In this document: positions 9,179 through 17,016 of the stretch, one piece after another
Position numbering within the stretch: the first letter of the stretch is position 1
Layout: every line of letters begins with the position of its first letter
From: Calothrix parasitica NIES-267
GTDB lineage: Bacteria > Cyanobacteriota > Cyanobacteriia > Cyanobacteriales > Nostocaceae
Direction of reading: 5' to 3'
Assembly (NCBI RefSeq): GCF_002368095.1
Contig: NZ_AP018227.1
Span: 186,001-250,000, forward strand
Length of the DNA stretch: 64,000 nt
Notes under the pieces: model-generated
Told to the model about the DNA's origin: nothing
The model's input: only the letters and a program-made list of their open reading frames with translations
The model's database searches: none
Translations under genes and position numbers: made by a program

Positions 9179-12043
9179 ATGGCTGATGTCAAATTAACAG
9201 GATTCGCATCGTTACCAGCCGATACTTTTGCAGAGGGTTCCCCAGCAGGTGCTGATATTTCTGCGAACGGACGCACGGGACCCTTCCCAGGACAACCGGT
9301 TCAAGGTTTTAGCGGGGTACAGTTTGCGCCGAATAATGATAGTTCTTACTGGTTTTTGTCAGATAACGGTTTTGGAAGTAAAGATAATAGTGCTGATTAT
9401 TTATTGCGGATTTATCAGGTAAATCCCGATTTTAAGCAAGAAAACGCAGGTGATGGAACTATTGAAGTTGAGCAGTTTATTCAACTTTCCGACCCTGATA
9501 ATTTGATTCCTTTCGATATTGTTAATCAAGATAGCGAAAAACGTTTGCTGACTGGTGCGGATTTTGATATCGAATCTTTTGTAATTGCTGACGACGGTTC
9601 AATTTGGATCGGGGATGAATTTGGACCATTTTTACTTCACTTCGATTCGACAGGGAAGTTGATTGAAGCACCAATTGCTACTCCGAATTTAACAAATAGC
9701 GATGCAAGTAGCGATGAACCATTAGTTCGTTCTCCCCAAAATCCCGAAGTACTTTTCAACACTTTAGATGGAAAACCACCGTTGGTTATAGCCCACCGTG
9801 GTGCTAGTGGAGAATTACCCGAACATACTTTGGAAGCTTATCGTCGAGCTATTACTCAAGGTGCTGATTTTATCGAACCGGATTTGGTAATTACTAAGGA
9901 TGGTGTATTAATTGCGCGTCACGAACCAATTTTAGATGATACTACCAACATCGGTGAGGTATTTGGAGAGGAGCGTAAATCTACAAAGAATCTCGATGGG
10001 GAAGAAGTTACAGCTTATTTTGCTGAAGATTTTACATTAGCTGAAATCAAGCAGTTACGAGCGGTACAGTCTCGCGACTTCCGCGACCAATCTTTTAACG
10101 GTGAGTTTGAAATTCCTACTTTCAAAGAAGTTATCGAGCTTGTACAAGAAGTGGAAGCGGAAACCGGGAAAAAAGTTGGGATATATCCAGAGACGAAACA
10201 CCCTACTTTCTTTGACGAGCAAGGTTTATCTTTGGAAGAACCATTAGTTTCAACTTTGCAGGAAACTGGTTTTACCGACCCCAGCAGAATTTTTATCCAG
10301 TCTTTTGAAGTTGCGAATCTTCTTGATTTACAAAATAATCTGCTTCCCGAAGCTGGTTTGGAAGACGTACCTTTAGTACAGCTTTTTGGGGATGTTGAAG
10401 ACGAGTTTATCAACGAAAAAGGTGCTGGTTTTTCGGTACCTTACGATATTGTTGCCAATTTCAGTAATCCAGATTTTGACGTAGCTGATGCAAAAGCTGT
10501 TTATGGTGACTTTGTTAGTATTGTTCCGGATTTTGGTCAGGATGTCACTGGTGATGGTATTCCCGATACGACTTATCAAGATTTAGCAACGAAAGAAGTC
10601 TTTGATTATATCGGTGAAACTTATGCTGAAGGTGTTGGTCCCTGGAAAAACAGTTTTGTGTTAAGGGAATCTATAGACAATCCCGTCGATGCTGATGGTG
10701 ATGGAAATGCTGAAATTACAACTCAATTAACTGGAGAAATTCGTCCTTATGTCGAATGGTCCCATGAAGCAGGAATGCAAATTCATCCCTATACTCTGCG
10801 AAACGAAGAACGCTTTTTGACTTTAAACCCAGATGGAACCCCACAAACTCCTGAAGGTGAATTTGAACAGTTTATTAAATTGGGTGTGGATGGTTTCTTT
10901 ACCGATTTTCCCAAAACTGGAAGAATTGCGGTTGAGCAAGAAATAGTCCCTGCTAATCTTCCCTCATCTCGCGGTTTTGAAGGAATGGCTTTTAGTCCAG
11001 ACCGCAAAACCTTATATCCTTTATTAGAAGGAGCGGTAGAAGGAGACCCCGAAGATGCTTTACGAATTTACAAGTTTGATGCGACAACCAGCAAGTATAC
11101 TGCCTTAGTTGGTTTCTATCAAACCTCAGTCCCCGGTCATGCAATTGGTGATTTTACTCCTATCAACGATTCGGAATTTTCAGTTATCGAACGGGATGGG
11201 AAGCAAGGGGACGAAGCAGAATTCAAAAAGATTTTCAAAGTTGATATTTCTAAGATAGATGAAAACGGTTATGTAGAAAAATCAGAAATCGTTGATTTAT
11301 TAAATATCCAAGACCCCAACGACCTCAACAATGACGGTGAAACTACTTTTGATTTTCCCTTTGTTACCATCGAGGATGTTTTAGTTATCGACCAAAACAC
11401 GATTTTAGTTGCTAACGATAATAACTATCCTTTCTCCACCGGACGAAGTGAGGGTATCGATAATAATGAAGTCATCCTCCTAGAGTTAGATAAATCTTTA
11501 GATTTAGACCCTCGTTTGGGTAGAAGTGCCATGGAGAGCGAAGAATCTAAACTAGTTGCGGGTAGTAGTGGTGAAGATTTATTCATCGCTGGAAGTAACT
11601 TCGAGGGTGACAATAGTATTTTGTTTACGGGTGCTGGTGACGATGAGATTGATTTAGCTTTTGGTGGAAGCAAAAATCGGGTTGATGCTGGAAGCGGGGA
11701 TGATGTAATTTACCTTGGTAATCAAAATCGCGTACTTGGTGGTAAAGGTAATGATAAATTCTTTGCATCCGGTGGGGATAATATCATATCTGGTGGCGAG
11801 GGTTCAGACCAATTTTGGATTGTTAGCGGAGAGATTCCGGAATCGGGAAATACTATTGTTGATTTTGAAGTTGGTTCTGATGTAATTGGGATTTTAGGTA
11901 GTTCGAGCTTGGGAATCGATGCAAATACTTTGAAGCTAAATGAAATCGATGGTAATACTGAACTTGTTTTTGATGGAAATACTTTAGCAATGATTAATGG
12001 TATTACTGGTTTGGATGTTAATACCAGTGTTTTATTTGCTTGA
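9179..12043 (+). CDS. Secreted phytase-like esterase with inserted glycerophosphodiesterase and RTX-like C-terminus
   Basis: A 954-residue protein without signal peptide. Residues about 1-165 (FSGVQFAPNNDSSYWFLSDN, WIGDEFGPFL) and about 590-775 (SRGFEGMAFSPDRKTLYPLL, GHAIGDFTPI, FVTIEDVLVID) are the two halves of the esterase-like phytase beta-propeller. Between them sits a complete glycerophosphodiester phosphodiesterase: IAHRGASGELPEHTLEAY near 202, EPDLVITKDGVLIARHEP near 235, then YPETKHP, and FFTDFPKTG near its end. The tail has RTX-like turns (GAGDDEIDLAFGG, GSGDDVIYLG) and the shared module. It should release phosphate or glycerol-3-phosphate from extracellular organic phosphorus. AAGGA precedes the ATG. 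The next gene is an alkaline phosphatase, which supports a phosphorus-scavenging role. Metal-binding His, Glu and Asp of GDPD are present by eye. Confidence 0.88.
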   Translation: MADVKLTGFASLPADTFAEGSPAGADISANGRTGPFPGQPVQGFSGVQFAPNNDSSYWFLSDNGFGSKDNSADYLLRIYQVNPDFKQENAGDGTIEVEQFIQLSDPDNLIPFDIVNQDSEKRLLTGADFDIESFVIADDGSIWIGDEFGPFLLHFDSTGKLIEAPIATPNLTNSDASSDEPLVRSPQNPEVLFNTLDGKPPLVIAHRGASGELPEHTLEAYRRAITQGADFIEPDLVITKDGVLIARHEPILDDTTNIGEVFGEERKSTKNLDGEEVTAYFAEDFTLAEIKQLRAVQSRDFRDQSFNGEFEIPTFKEVIELVQEVEAETGKKVGIYPETKHPTFFDEQGLSLEEPLVSTLQETGFTDPSRIFIQSFEVANLLDLQNNLLPEAGLEDVPLVQLFGDVEDEFINEKGAGFSVPYDIVANFSNPDFDVADAKAVYGDFVSIVPDFGQDVTGDGIPDTTYQDLATKEVFDYIGETYAEGVGPWKNSFVLRESIDNPVDADGDGNAEITTQLTGEIRPYVEWSHEAGMQIHPYTLRNEERFLTLNPDGTPQTPEGEFEQFIKLGVDGFFTDFPKTGRIAVEQEIVPANLPSSRGFEGMAFSPDRKTLYPLLEGAVEGDPEDALRIYKFDATTSKYTALVGFYQTSVPGHAIGDFTPINDSEFSVIERDGKQGDEAEFKKIFKVDISKIDENGYVEKSEIVDLLNIQDPNDLNNDGETTFDFPFVTIEDVLVIDQNTILVANDNNYPFSTGRSEGIDNNEVILLELDKSLDLDPRLGRSAMESEESKLVAGSSGEDLFIAGSNFEGDNSILFTGAGDDEIDLAFGGSKNRVDAGSGDDVIYLGNQNRVLGGKGNDKFFASGGDNIISGGEGSDQFWIVSGEIPESGNTIVDFEVGSDVIGILGSSSLGIDANTLKLNEIDGNTELVFDGNTLAMINGITGLDVNTSVLFA

Positions 12044-12080
12044 TATTTGATAGATAGTTGTGTTTTCATCGCAGTTGAAA

Positions 12081-12103
12081 GAGACGTAGCATTGCTACGT
12101 CTC
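12081..12103. repeat. 23-bp palindrome, copy 2 of 3
   Basis: Arms GAGACGTAGCA and TGCTACGTCTC around one base, 38 bases after the phytase/GDPD stop codon. Position and sequence match copy 1. Confidence 0.85.
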
Positions 12104-12369
12104 TACAAATTTTTCCTGCAACGGTTTTATCTCAATGCTCTATAAAAAATCATATACACCAAACACTATTTCTTGATTTTTAATATATAGTTATATAAAT
12201 ATTTTTCAATTATAAATATAATCTTATTGGGTCGATATATAAATATCTCATTCGTGATATTATAATTTGTTTAACTATAATATTTATATTCATTTAAATT
12301 ATTAAATATAGGGCATATATCATTAATAAATAATTCTGTAACTCTCTGTCATCAATGTTTTTTATGCAT

Positions 12370-12414
12370 ACAGATATTCTTTATATGATTCAGATAGATA
12401 TAAAGAATATCTGT
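12370..12414. terminator. Long perfect hairpin between the phosphoesterase genes
   Basis: Two perfect 17-base arms (ACAGATATTCTTTATAT and its complement) enclose an 11-base loop. The downstream sequence is T-rich (TTGTTTTTAT). It may be a rho-independent terminator for the phytase/GDPD transcript, although it lies about 330 bases after that stop codon and is less GC-rich than usual. It could alternatively be an RNA-processing or regulatory stem. Confidence 0.55.
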
Positions 12415-12480
12415 TTGTTTTTATAAAATACTTCTCAAGTAAGACGAAAAAATATTATTTATCAAATAAGCAAATTCTTT

Positions 12481-12510
12481 TTTTACCAAAAATTAACTTA
12501 TATTTAACTG
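12481..12510 (+). promoter_or_regulatory. Candidate Pho box (three direct repeats, 11-base spacing)
   Basis: TTTTACCA, aaa, ATTAACTT, ata, TTTAACTG: three octamers spaced by exactly 3 bases. Each matches 7 of 8 positions of the cyanobacterial Pho box consensus (PyTTAAPyPy followed by T or A) bound by the SphR/PhoB-type regulator. It lies about 120 bases before an alkaline phosphatase start codon, where such a site would be expected. The match was scored by eye and is not experimentally supported. Confidence 0.6.
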
Positions 12511-12629
12511 AATAATAAGTATTAGGAAACAGTTTCTATATATCTTTGTAGTTATAAGCATGATTGCATCAAGTAATATTTCTTGCTTTGCCTTCTTAAG
12601 TAAAAACTAATAGACATTTAACAATAAAT

Positions 12630-15600
12630 ATGGCTAACAGTACTAAAGGTAATCACGTTATTTTCGTTCATCCAGATGGAACCAGTCCATCTCATTATGC
12701 GATTGCAAGATTTGTCCAAGAAGGCCCCGACGGACGGCTCAATTGGGACAAACTAGATAATGCTGGTGTGTATCTGGGTCATATGGAAGACCAGCTTGGT
12801 GCTACTTCCAACGGTGGTGCAGTTACCCACGCAACTGGTGCCAAGGTTTATGCAGAGTCTTTCGGTTTAGAAGAAGATGGTTCTGAAATTAACCCGCTAT
12901 CTGGTAATGTCGGTAAAACTATCGTCCAGGAAGCCGTCGAAGCTGGTAAAGTCACCGCTTTGGTACAGTCCGGAGCAATTTACGAACCGGGAACCGCTGC
13001 GTTTGTAGCTCAGGTTGGTGAGACGGTTAATGAAGATGGCGATCGCACCCCTCCCCGTGGAAGAACTGGTGATATTACTCGACAAGTAATTGAATCTGGA
13101 GTTGATTTTATTCTCGGTGGTGGTGAAGTTACGCTTTTACCTGAAGGTACAGAGGGTTTTCACGGTAGTGCAGCAGAACTTGATGAGCTTGGCTCGCGCT
13201 TGCAGCGTCCTGATGAGAATTTAATTGAATTAGCAAAGAACAACGGTTACACCGTAGTTTATACCGAGCAAGAACTTAACGATTTATTAGACCCAGCCAA
13301 ATATCCCGAACCACCAACTAAAGTTTTGGGTGTATTCGCTCCCATCCATACCTTTAACGACCGTCCCGAAGAGGTGTTAGAGGAACGGGGATTACCTTTG
13401 TATCTCGAAACTGCTCCTACCATTGCTGAAATGCTCGAAGTTACTCAGCAATTGATGGAAAAGCATCCCAATTTTGATAACGGTTCCATCGCTATTGTTG
13501 AAGAAGAAGGAACAGACAACTTTGGTAATAATAATAATGCTTCCGGAACCCTCGAAGCGATGATTCGGGGTGATGCAGCAATTGGAGAAGCTCTCAACTT
13601 TGCCGATAAATACTCTAATACTTTAGTAATAACTGCTGCTGATAGCGATGCAGGTGGTTTAGAAGTCCGCGACCCTCGGAACCCTAGTGAACCTGTAGGG
13701 ACAATCAATCAAAATCCGACCACCGAACCTCGTCGGGTTCCCCTTGACGGTGTAGATGGTGCAAATACTTTACCGTTTACAGCCGCTCCCGATGCGTCGG
13801 GTGATGTATTTAATTTCGGTGTGGGTTGGGTTGGTACTCCCGATTTTCCCGGTTCCATTGTTGCTAAAGCTTCAGGATTGAATGCAGACAAACTCCCTTC
13901 CACGGTTGATAATACTGGGATTTATGAGTTGATGTATGAAACCCTATTCGATACCGAACTTGAGTCTCGCAACCCCGCACCGACACCAGCACCGGAAGCA
14001 ACAAAAGATACCGGTAACGTCATATTTATTCATCCTGACGGAACCAGTCCATCTCATTTTATGGCTCTCCGGAATATCGATGAAGGCCCCGACGGACGAC
14101 TCAATTGGGATAAAATGTCCAATGCTGGGGTGTACCTGGGACATATGGAAGACCGGTTAACGGGTACTTCTAATGGGGGTGCAGTTACTCACGCTAACGG
14201 AATTAAGGTATTTAATGAATCCTTTGGTTTAGATAAAGATAATAATCAGATAACTCCAGCTTCCGGTAAAACAGGGTTCACGATTTTAGAAGAAGCAATC
14301 GAAGCAGGAAAAGCAACTGCTTTAATTCAATCTGGAGACTTAGGAGAACCGGGAACCGCTGCTTTTGCTGCTGCTACAACTAACCGTGACGGTGACGATA
14401 TTCGCGCTCGCGATAAAGCTGCTGAAATTATCGAGCAGGTAATCCGTTCGGGGACTGATGTGATTATGGGTGGTGGTGAATTATATATGCTACCCATCGG
14501 TACTACAGGATTTCACGTTACACCAGAAATCGACGCTTCCGAAACCAGACCCGAACGTCGTCCCAGCATCAACTTGATTGAACTGGCTGAGTCTTTGGGT
14601 TATACGGTGGTTTATACCGAAGACCAAATGAATCAAGCAGTTAATAGCGACACTCCTCCCGAAAAGCTGCTTGGTGTTTTCGCTGCTGATGATACCTTTG
14701 ATGACCGTACTGAGGAAGAACTTGGTTTAAATACCGATAGTCCCTTACCTTTATACGTTGAAACTGCTCCTACAGTAGCAGAAATGCTTGATGCATCTTT
14801 GAAAATACTCGAAAAAGACCCTGATGGTTTCTTTGCTGTAGTTGAAGAAGAAGGAACCGATAATTTCGGTAATAACAACAATGCCGCCGGTACAATTGAA
14901 GCCATGCGTCGTGCAGATGCGGCGATTGGGGAAGCGATAGACTACATTGATAATCAAGACCCCAACACGCTTTTAGTTACCGCCGCAGATAGCGATGGTG
15001 GTGGTTTGGAAGTGTTTCAATTCAAACCTTACGACCGTCCCGATGGAAATTTTGATGAGGAAAATCCGGAATTATCATCCCAATCCGAAGTTCCTTTTAT
15101 CAACGTTAATCCTACCACTGAAAGAAACGACGTTAATTATCTCGATGGTGTTGATGGTAGTACAGCAAGTGAAGAAAAACCTTGGGTACCATTTCAATCA
15201 AAAGATAGTATCGATGGGGAAATGGGTGACTTCGGAGTCGCTTGGGTAGGAACTCCTGATGTTCCTGGTAGCATTGTCTCTAAAACCTATGGATTGAACG
15301 CCGATAAATTACCTTCCACCGTAGATAATACCGGCATTTACGATATTATGTACGAAACTTTATTCGGCATTACACCCAAAGAAGCAGCAGGACAGGAAAG
15401 CGAAACAGAAATAAATCTAGTTTCTGGAACTCCGGAGAGAGATATATTAATTCCCGGAATAGGTGATTTTGATGGAAATAGCGATACAGTCTTTGCTGGT
15501 GCTGGAAACGATGAAATTGATTTAGCTTTTGGTGGAAGTAACAATCGTGTTGATGCTGGTAGCGGTGATGATGTAATTTATCTCAGTCAAAATAATCGCG

Positions 15601-15914
15601 TTTTGGGTGGTGAGGGTGATGATAAATTCTTTGTCCAATCCGGTGGTGAGAATATTCTATCAGGTGGTTTAGGTGCAGACCAATTCTGGATTGCCACCGG
15701 AGAAATTCCCGAAGCTGCGAATACCATTGTTGATTTTGAAGTTGGTAGCGATGTAATTGGTATTTTGGGTAGCGCTAGTTTGGGAATTGATGCAAATACT
15801 TTGAAGTTGAATGAAATCGATGGTAATACTGAACTTGCTTTTGATGGAAATACTTTAGCAATGATTAATGGTATTACTGGTCTGGATGTTAATAGCAGCA
15901 TTGTATTTGCTTGA
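12630..15914 (+). CDS. Secreted tandem double alkaline phosphatase with RTX-like C-terminus
   Basis: A 1094-residue protein made of two PhoA-family domains in tandem (about residues 5-445 and 460-910), each opening with V/I-IFV/IHPDGTSPSH, followed by RTX-like turns and the shared export module. Both copies keep the serine of the nucleophile region (TSNGGAVTHATG) and the Asp of the metal site opening. Where E. coli PhoA has histidines in the DxxGH and ADH metal motifs, both copies read EEEGTDNFGNNNN and TAADSD, so two metal ligands look replaced by Asn and Ser. No signal peptide is present, as for a type I secretion client. A Pho-box-like element lies upstream. Role: release of phosphate from organic esters outside the cell. 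Activity of each domain is inferred. Confidence 0.88.
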   Translation: MANSTKGNHVIFVHPDGTSPSHYAIARFVQEGPDGRLNWDKLDNAGVYLGHMEDQLGATSNGGAVTHATGAKVYAESFGLEEDGSEINPLSGNVGKTIVQEAVEAGKVTALVQSGAIYEPGTAAFVAQVGETVNEDGDRTPPRGRTGDITRQVIESGVDFILGGGEVTLLPEGTEGFHGSAAELDELGSRLQRPDENLIELAKNNGYTVVYTEQELNDLLDPAKYPEPPTKVLGVFAPIHTFNDRPEEVLEERGLPLYLETAPTIAEMLEVTQQLMEKHPNFDNGSIAIVEEEGTDNFGNNNNASGTLEAMIRGDAAIGEALNFADKYSNTLVITAADSDAGGLEVRDPRNPSEPVGTINQNPTTEPRRVPLDGVDGANTLPFTAAPDASGDVFNFGVGWVGTPDFPGSIVAKASGLNADKLPSTVDNTGIYELMYETLFDTELESRNPAPTPAPEATKDTGNVIFIHPDGTSPSHFMALRNIDEGPDGRLNWDKMSNAGVYLGHMEDRLTGTSNGGAVTHANGIKVFNESFGLDKDNNQITPASGKTGFTILEEAIEAGKATALIQSGDLGEPGTAAFAAATTNRDGDDIRARDKAAEIIEQVIRSGTDVIMGGGELYMLPIGTTGFHVTPEIDASETRPERRPSINLIELAESLGYTVVYTEDQMNQAVNSDTPPEKLLGVFAADDTFDDRTEEELGLNTDSPLPLYVETAPTVAEMLDASLKILEKDPDGFFAVVEEEGTDNFGNNNNAAGTIEAMRRADAAIGEAIDYIDNQDPNTLLVTAADSDGGGLEVFQFKPYDRPDGNFDEENPELSSQSEVPFINVNPTTERNDVNYLDGVDGSTASEEKPWVPFQSKDSIDGEMGDFGVAWVGTPDVPGSIVSKTYGLNADKLPSTVDNTGIYDIMYETLFGITPKEAAGQESETEINLVSGTPERDILIPGIGDFDGNSDTVFAGAGNDEIDLAFGGSNNRVDAGSGDDVIYLSQNNRVLGGEGDDKFFVQSGGENILSGGLGADQFWIATGEIPEAANTIVDFEVGSDVIGILGSASLGIDANTLKLNEIDGNTELAFDGNTLAMINGITGLDVNSSIVFA

Positions 15915-15939
15915 TATTTGATATATAGTTACATTAGAC

Positions 15940-16045
15940 TTGTTCCCAGTCTCCAGGCTGGGAATGCATTAATAAAGGCTCTGCCTCATGTCAAGTATCT
16001 AGAGGCAGAGCCTCTTGAAGCAGGTTACTAGTCTCCGACTGAAAG
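15940..16045. repeat. Nested palindromic repeat element
   Basis: Directly after the alkaline phosphatase stop codon come a TTCCCAG...CTGGGAA dyad and then a GGCTCTGCCTC ... GAGGCAGAGCC dyad. Combinations of these two hairpins are a common dispersed repeat in filamentous cyanobacteria. It probably forms structured 3' RNA. Exact boundaries are uncertain. Confidence 0.6.
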
Positions 16046-16089
16046 TAATAAATATAAAAATTATTTGTGCGTCTAACCCAACCTACAAG

Positions 16090-16365
16090 CTACCTCAGTT
16101 CCAACCAATTTTTGATTTCTTGTACTAACCAAATACATTCGGCTTTAGTTAACCTGTTATCAAATAAGTATCTTTGTTTTTTTGCCTTGATTAAGATAAA
16201 CCAACTTTCTGTTGTCACATAATCATAATATTGATTTATATCTTCAATATCTTTTATAAAACCTTTACTAAGTATCCTTATTGAATGATTGCCAGATAAT
16301 TTAAAATTGCAGACGTTAATACAATATAAAGTTGTCAATGAGTCAAAGAGTTTGGCTATTAAGTT
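16090..16365 (-). pseudogene. Remnant of a small conserved cyanobacterial protein
   Basis: The minus strand is open for about 90 codons. The C-terminus (RLTKAECIWLVQEIKNWLEL) resembles the end of a conserved cyanobacterial family I recall as uncharacterised membrane or PH-like proteins. An in-frame TAG at 16366-16368 cuts it off, and no ATG is present; only a TTG at 16338 could start an 82-residue product. The upstream part expected for the family is missing. I read it as a 5'-truncated remnant, but a short real gene starting at TTG cannot be excluded. Confidence 0.4.
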
Positions 16366-16743
16366 CTAGTTCTATTCCGTTGAAAAATTTATCTATTTTT
16401 AAAATTTGGGCATTAATCATCCTATTAGCTGGTACATATTTATATCTCAAGATAGATGGCATCAATATATTTTAGGTCGAGTAGTTATCATCAAAAGCAA
16501 CGATATGGGCTGAGAAATAGCTCGTGCTGCTGCGATTCAAAAACAAATCAATGAAACTGCTACTGGTAAAACCGATTCCGATTTTGAAGTTGTTACTGAT
16601 GTAAAAGGTTTAGGGATTGATTCCAGCACTTTGCAACTAACCGAAATGCACGGTAGTACAAAAGTTTCTTTTAATGTAAATACTTATCAATGATTAATGG
16701 TGTTACCGGGTTAGATGTAAGTGAGAAGATTGTATTTACTTGA
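16338..16743 (+). pseudogene. Chimeric decayed gene ending in the shared RTX-like export tail
   Basis: A 45-codon frame starting at ATG 16338 encodes a membrane helix (IWALIILLAGTYLYL). A shift to another frame continues as DRWHQYILGRVVIIKSNDMG, then a TGA, then EIARAAAIQKQINE. This joins a copy of the export module: SDFEVVTDVKGLGIDSSTLQL and TEMHGSTKVSF, a frameshift, then MINGVTGLDVSEKIVF and a stop. At least two frameshifts and one internal stop are present. The last bases, including those just after the stop (CTTGATATTTGATAGATA), match the ends of the phytase and phosphatase genes, so the fragment derives from duplication of that tail. What the N-terminal part came from is unknown. Confidence 0.7.
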
Positions 16744-16810
16744 TATTTGATAGATAATTCTGAAATTTAACGCTTCATTGGCGAAAATCTTTTAAATCAC
16801 TCAATTAGAG

Positions 16811-16888
16811 CCTAAAATTGTTAGCTTTTAGGATTTAAATTTGATTAATTTTTTACCTTACCGACTTGCTTAAAAAGTCGGTTTTTTA
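16811..16888 (+). terminator. Double hairpin with T-tract
   Basis: CCTAAAA...TTTTAGG (16811-16832) is followed by CCGACTT...AAGTCGG (16861-16881) and TTTTTTATT. The second hairpin is a standard rho-independent terminator. It lies after the decayed RTX fragment and before the large kinase gene. Confidence 0.8.
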
Positions 16889-17016
16889 TTGGTGATTGAA
16901 ATTATTAGACTAGGAAGCTAAATTTTTGATAAATTTTTTCAAGAGAATTAAATCCAAGCAGAAAATTTGGGAACTATAAAACCAAGAAATATATTTTTAA
17001 TCTTTCTAAAACAATA

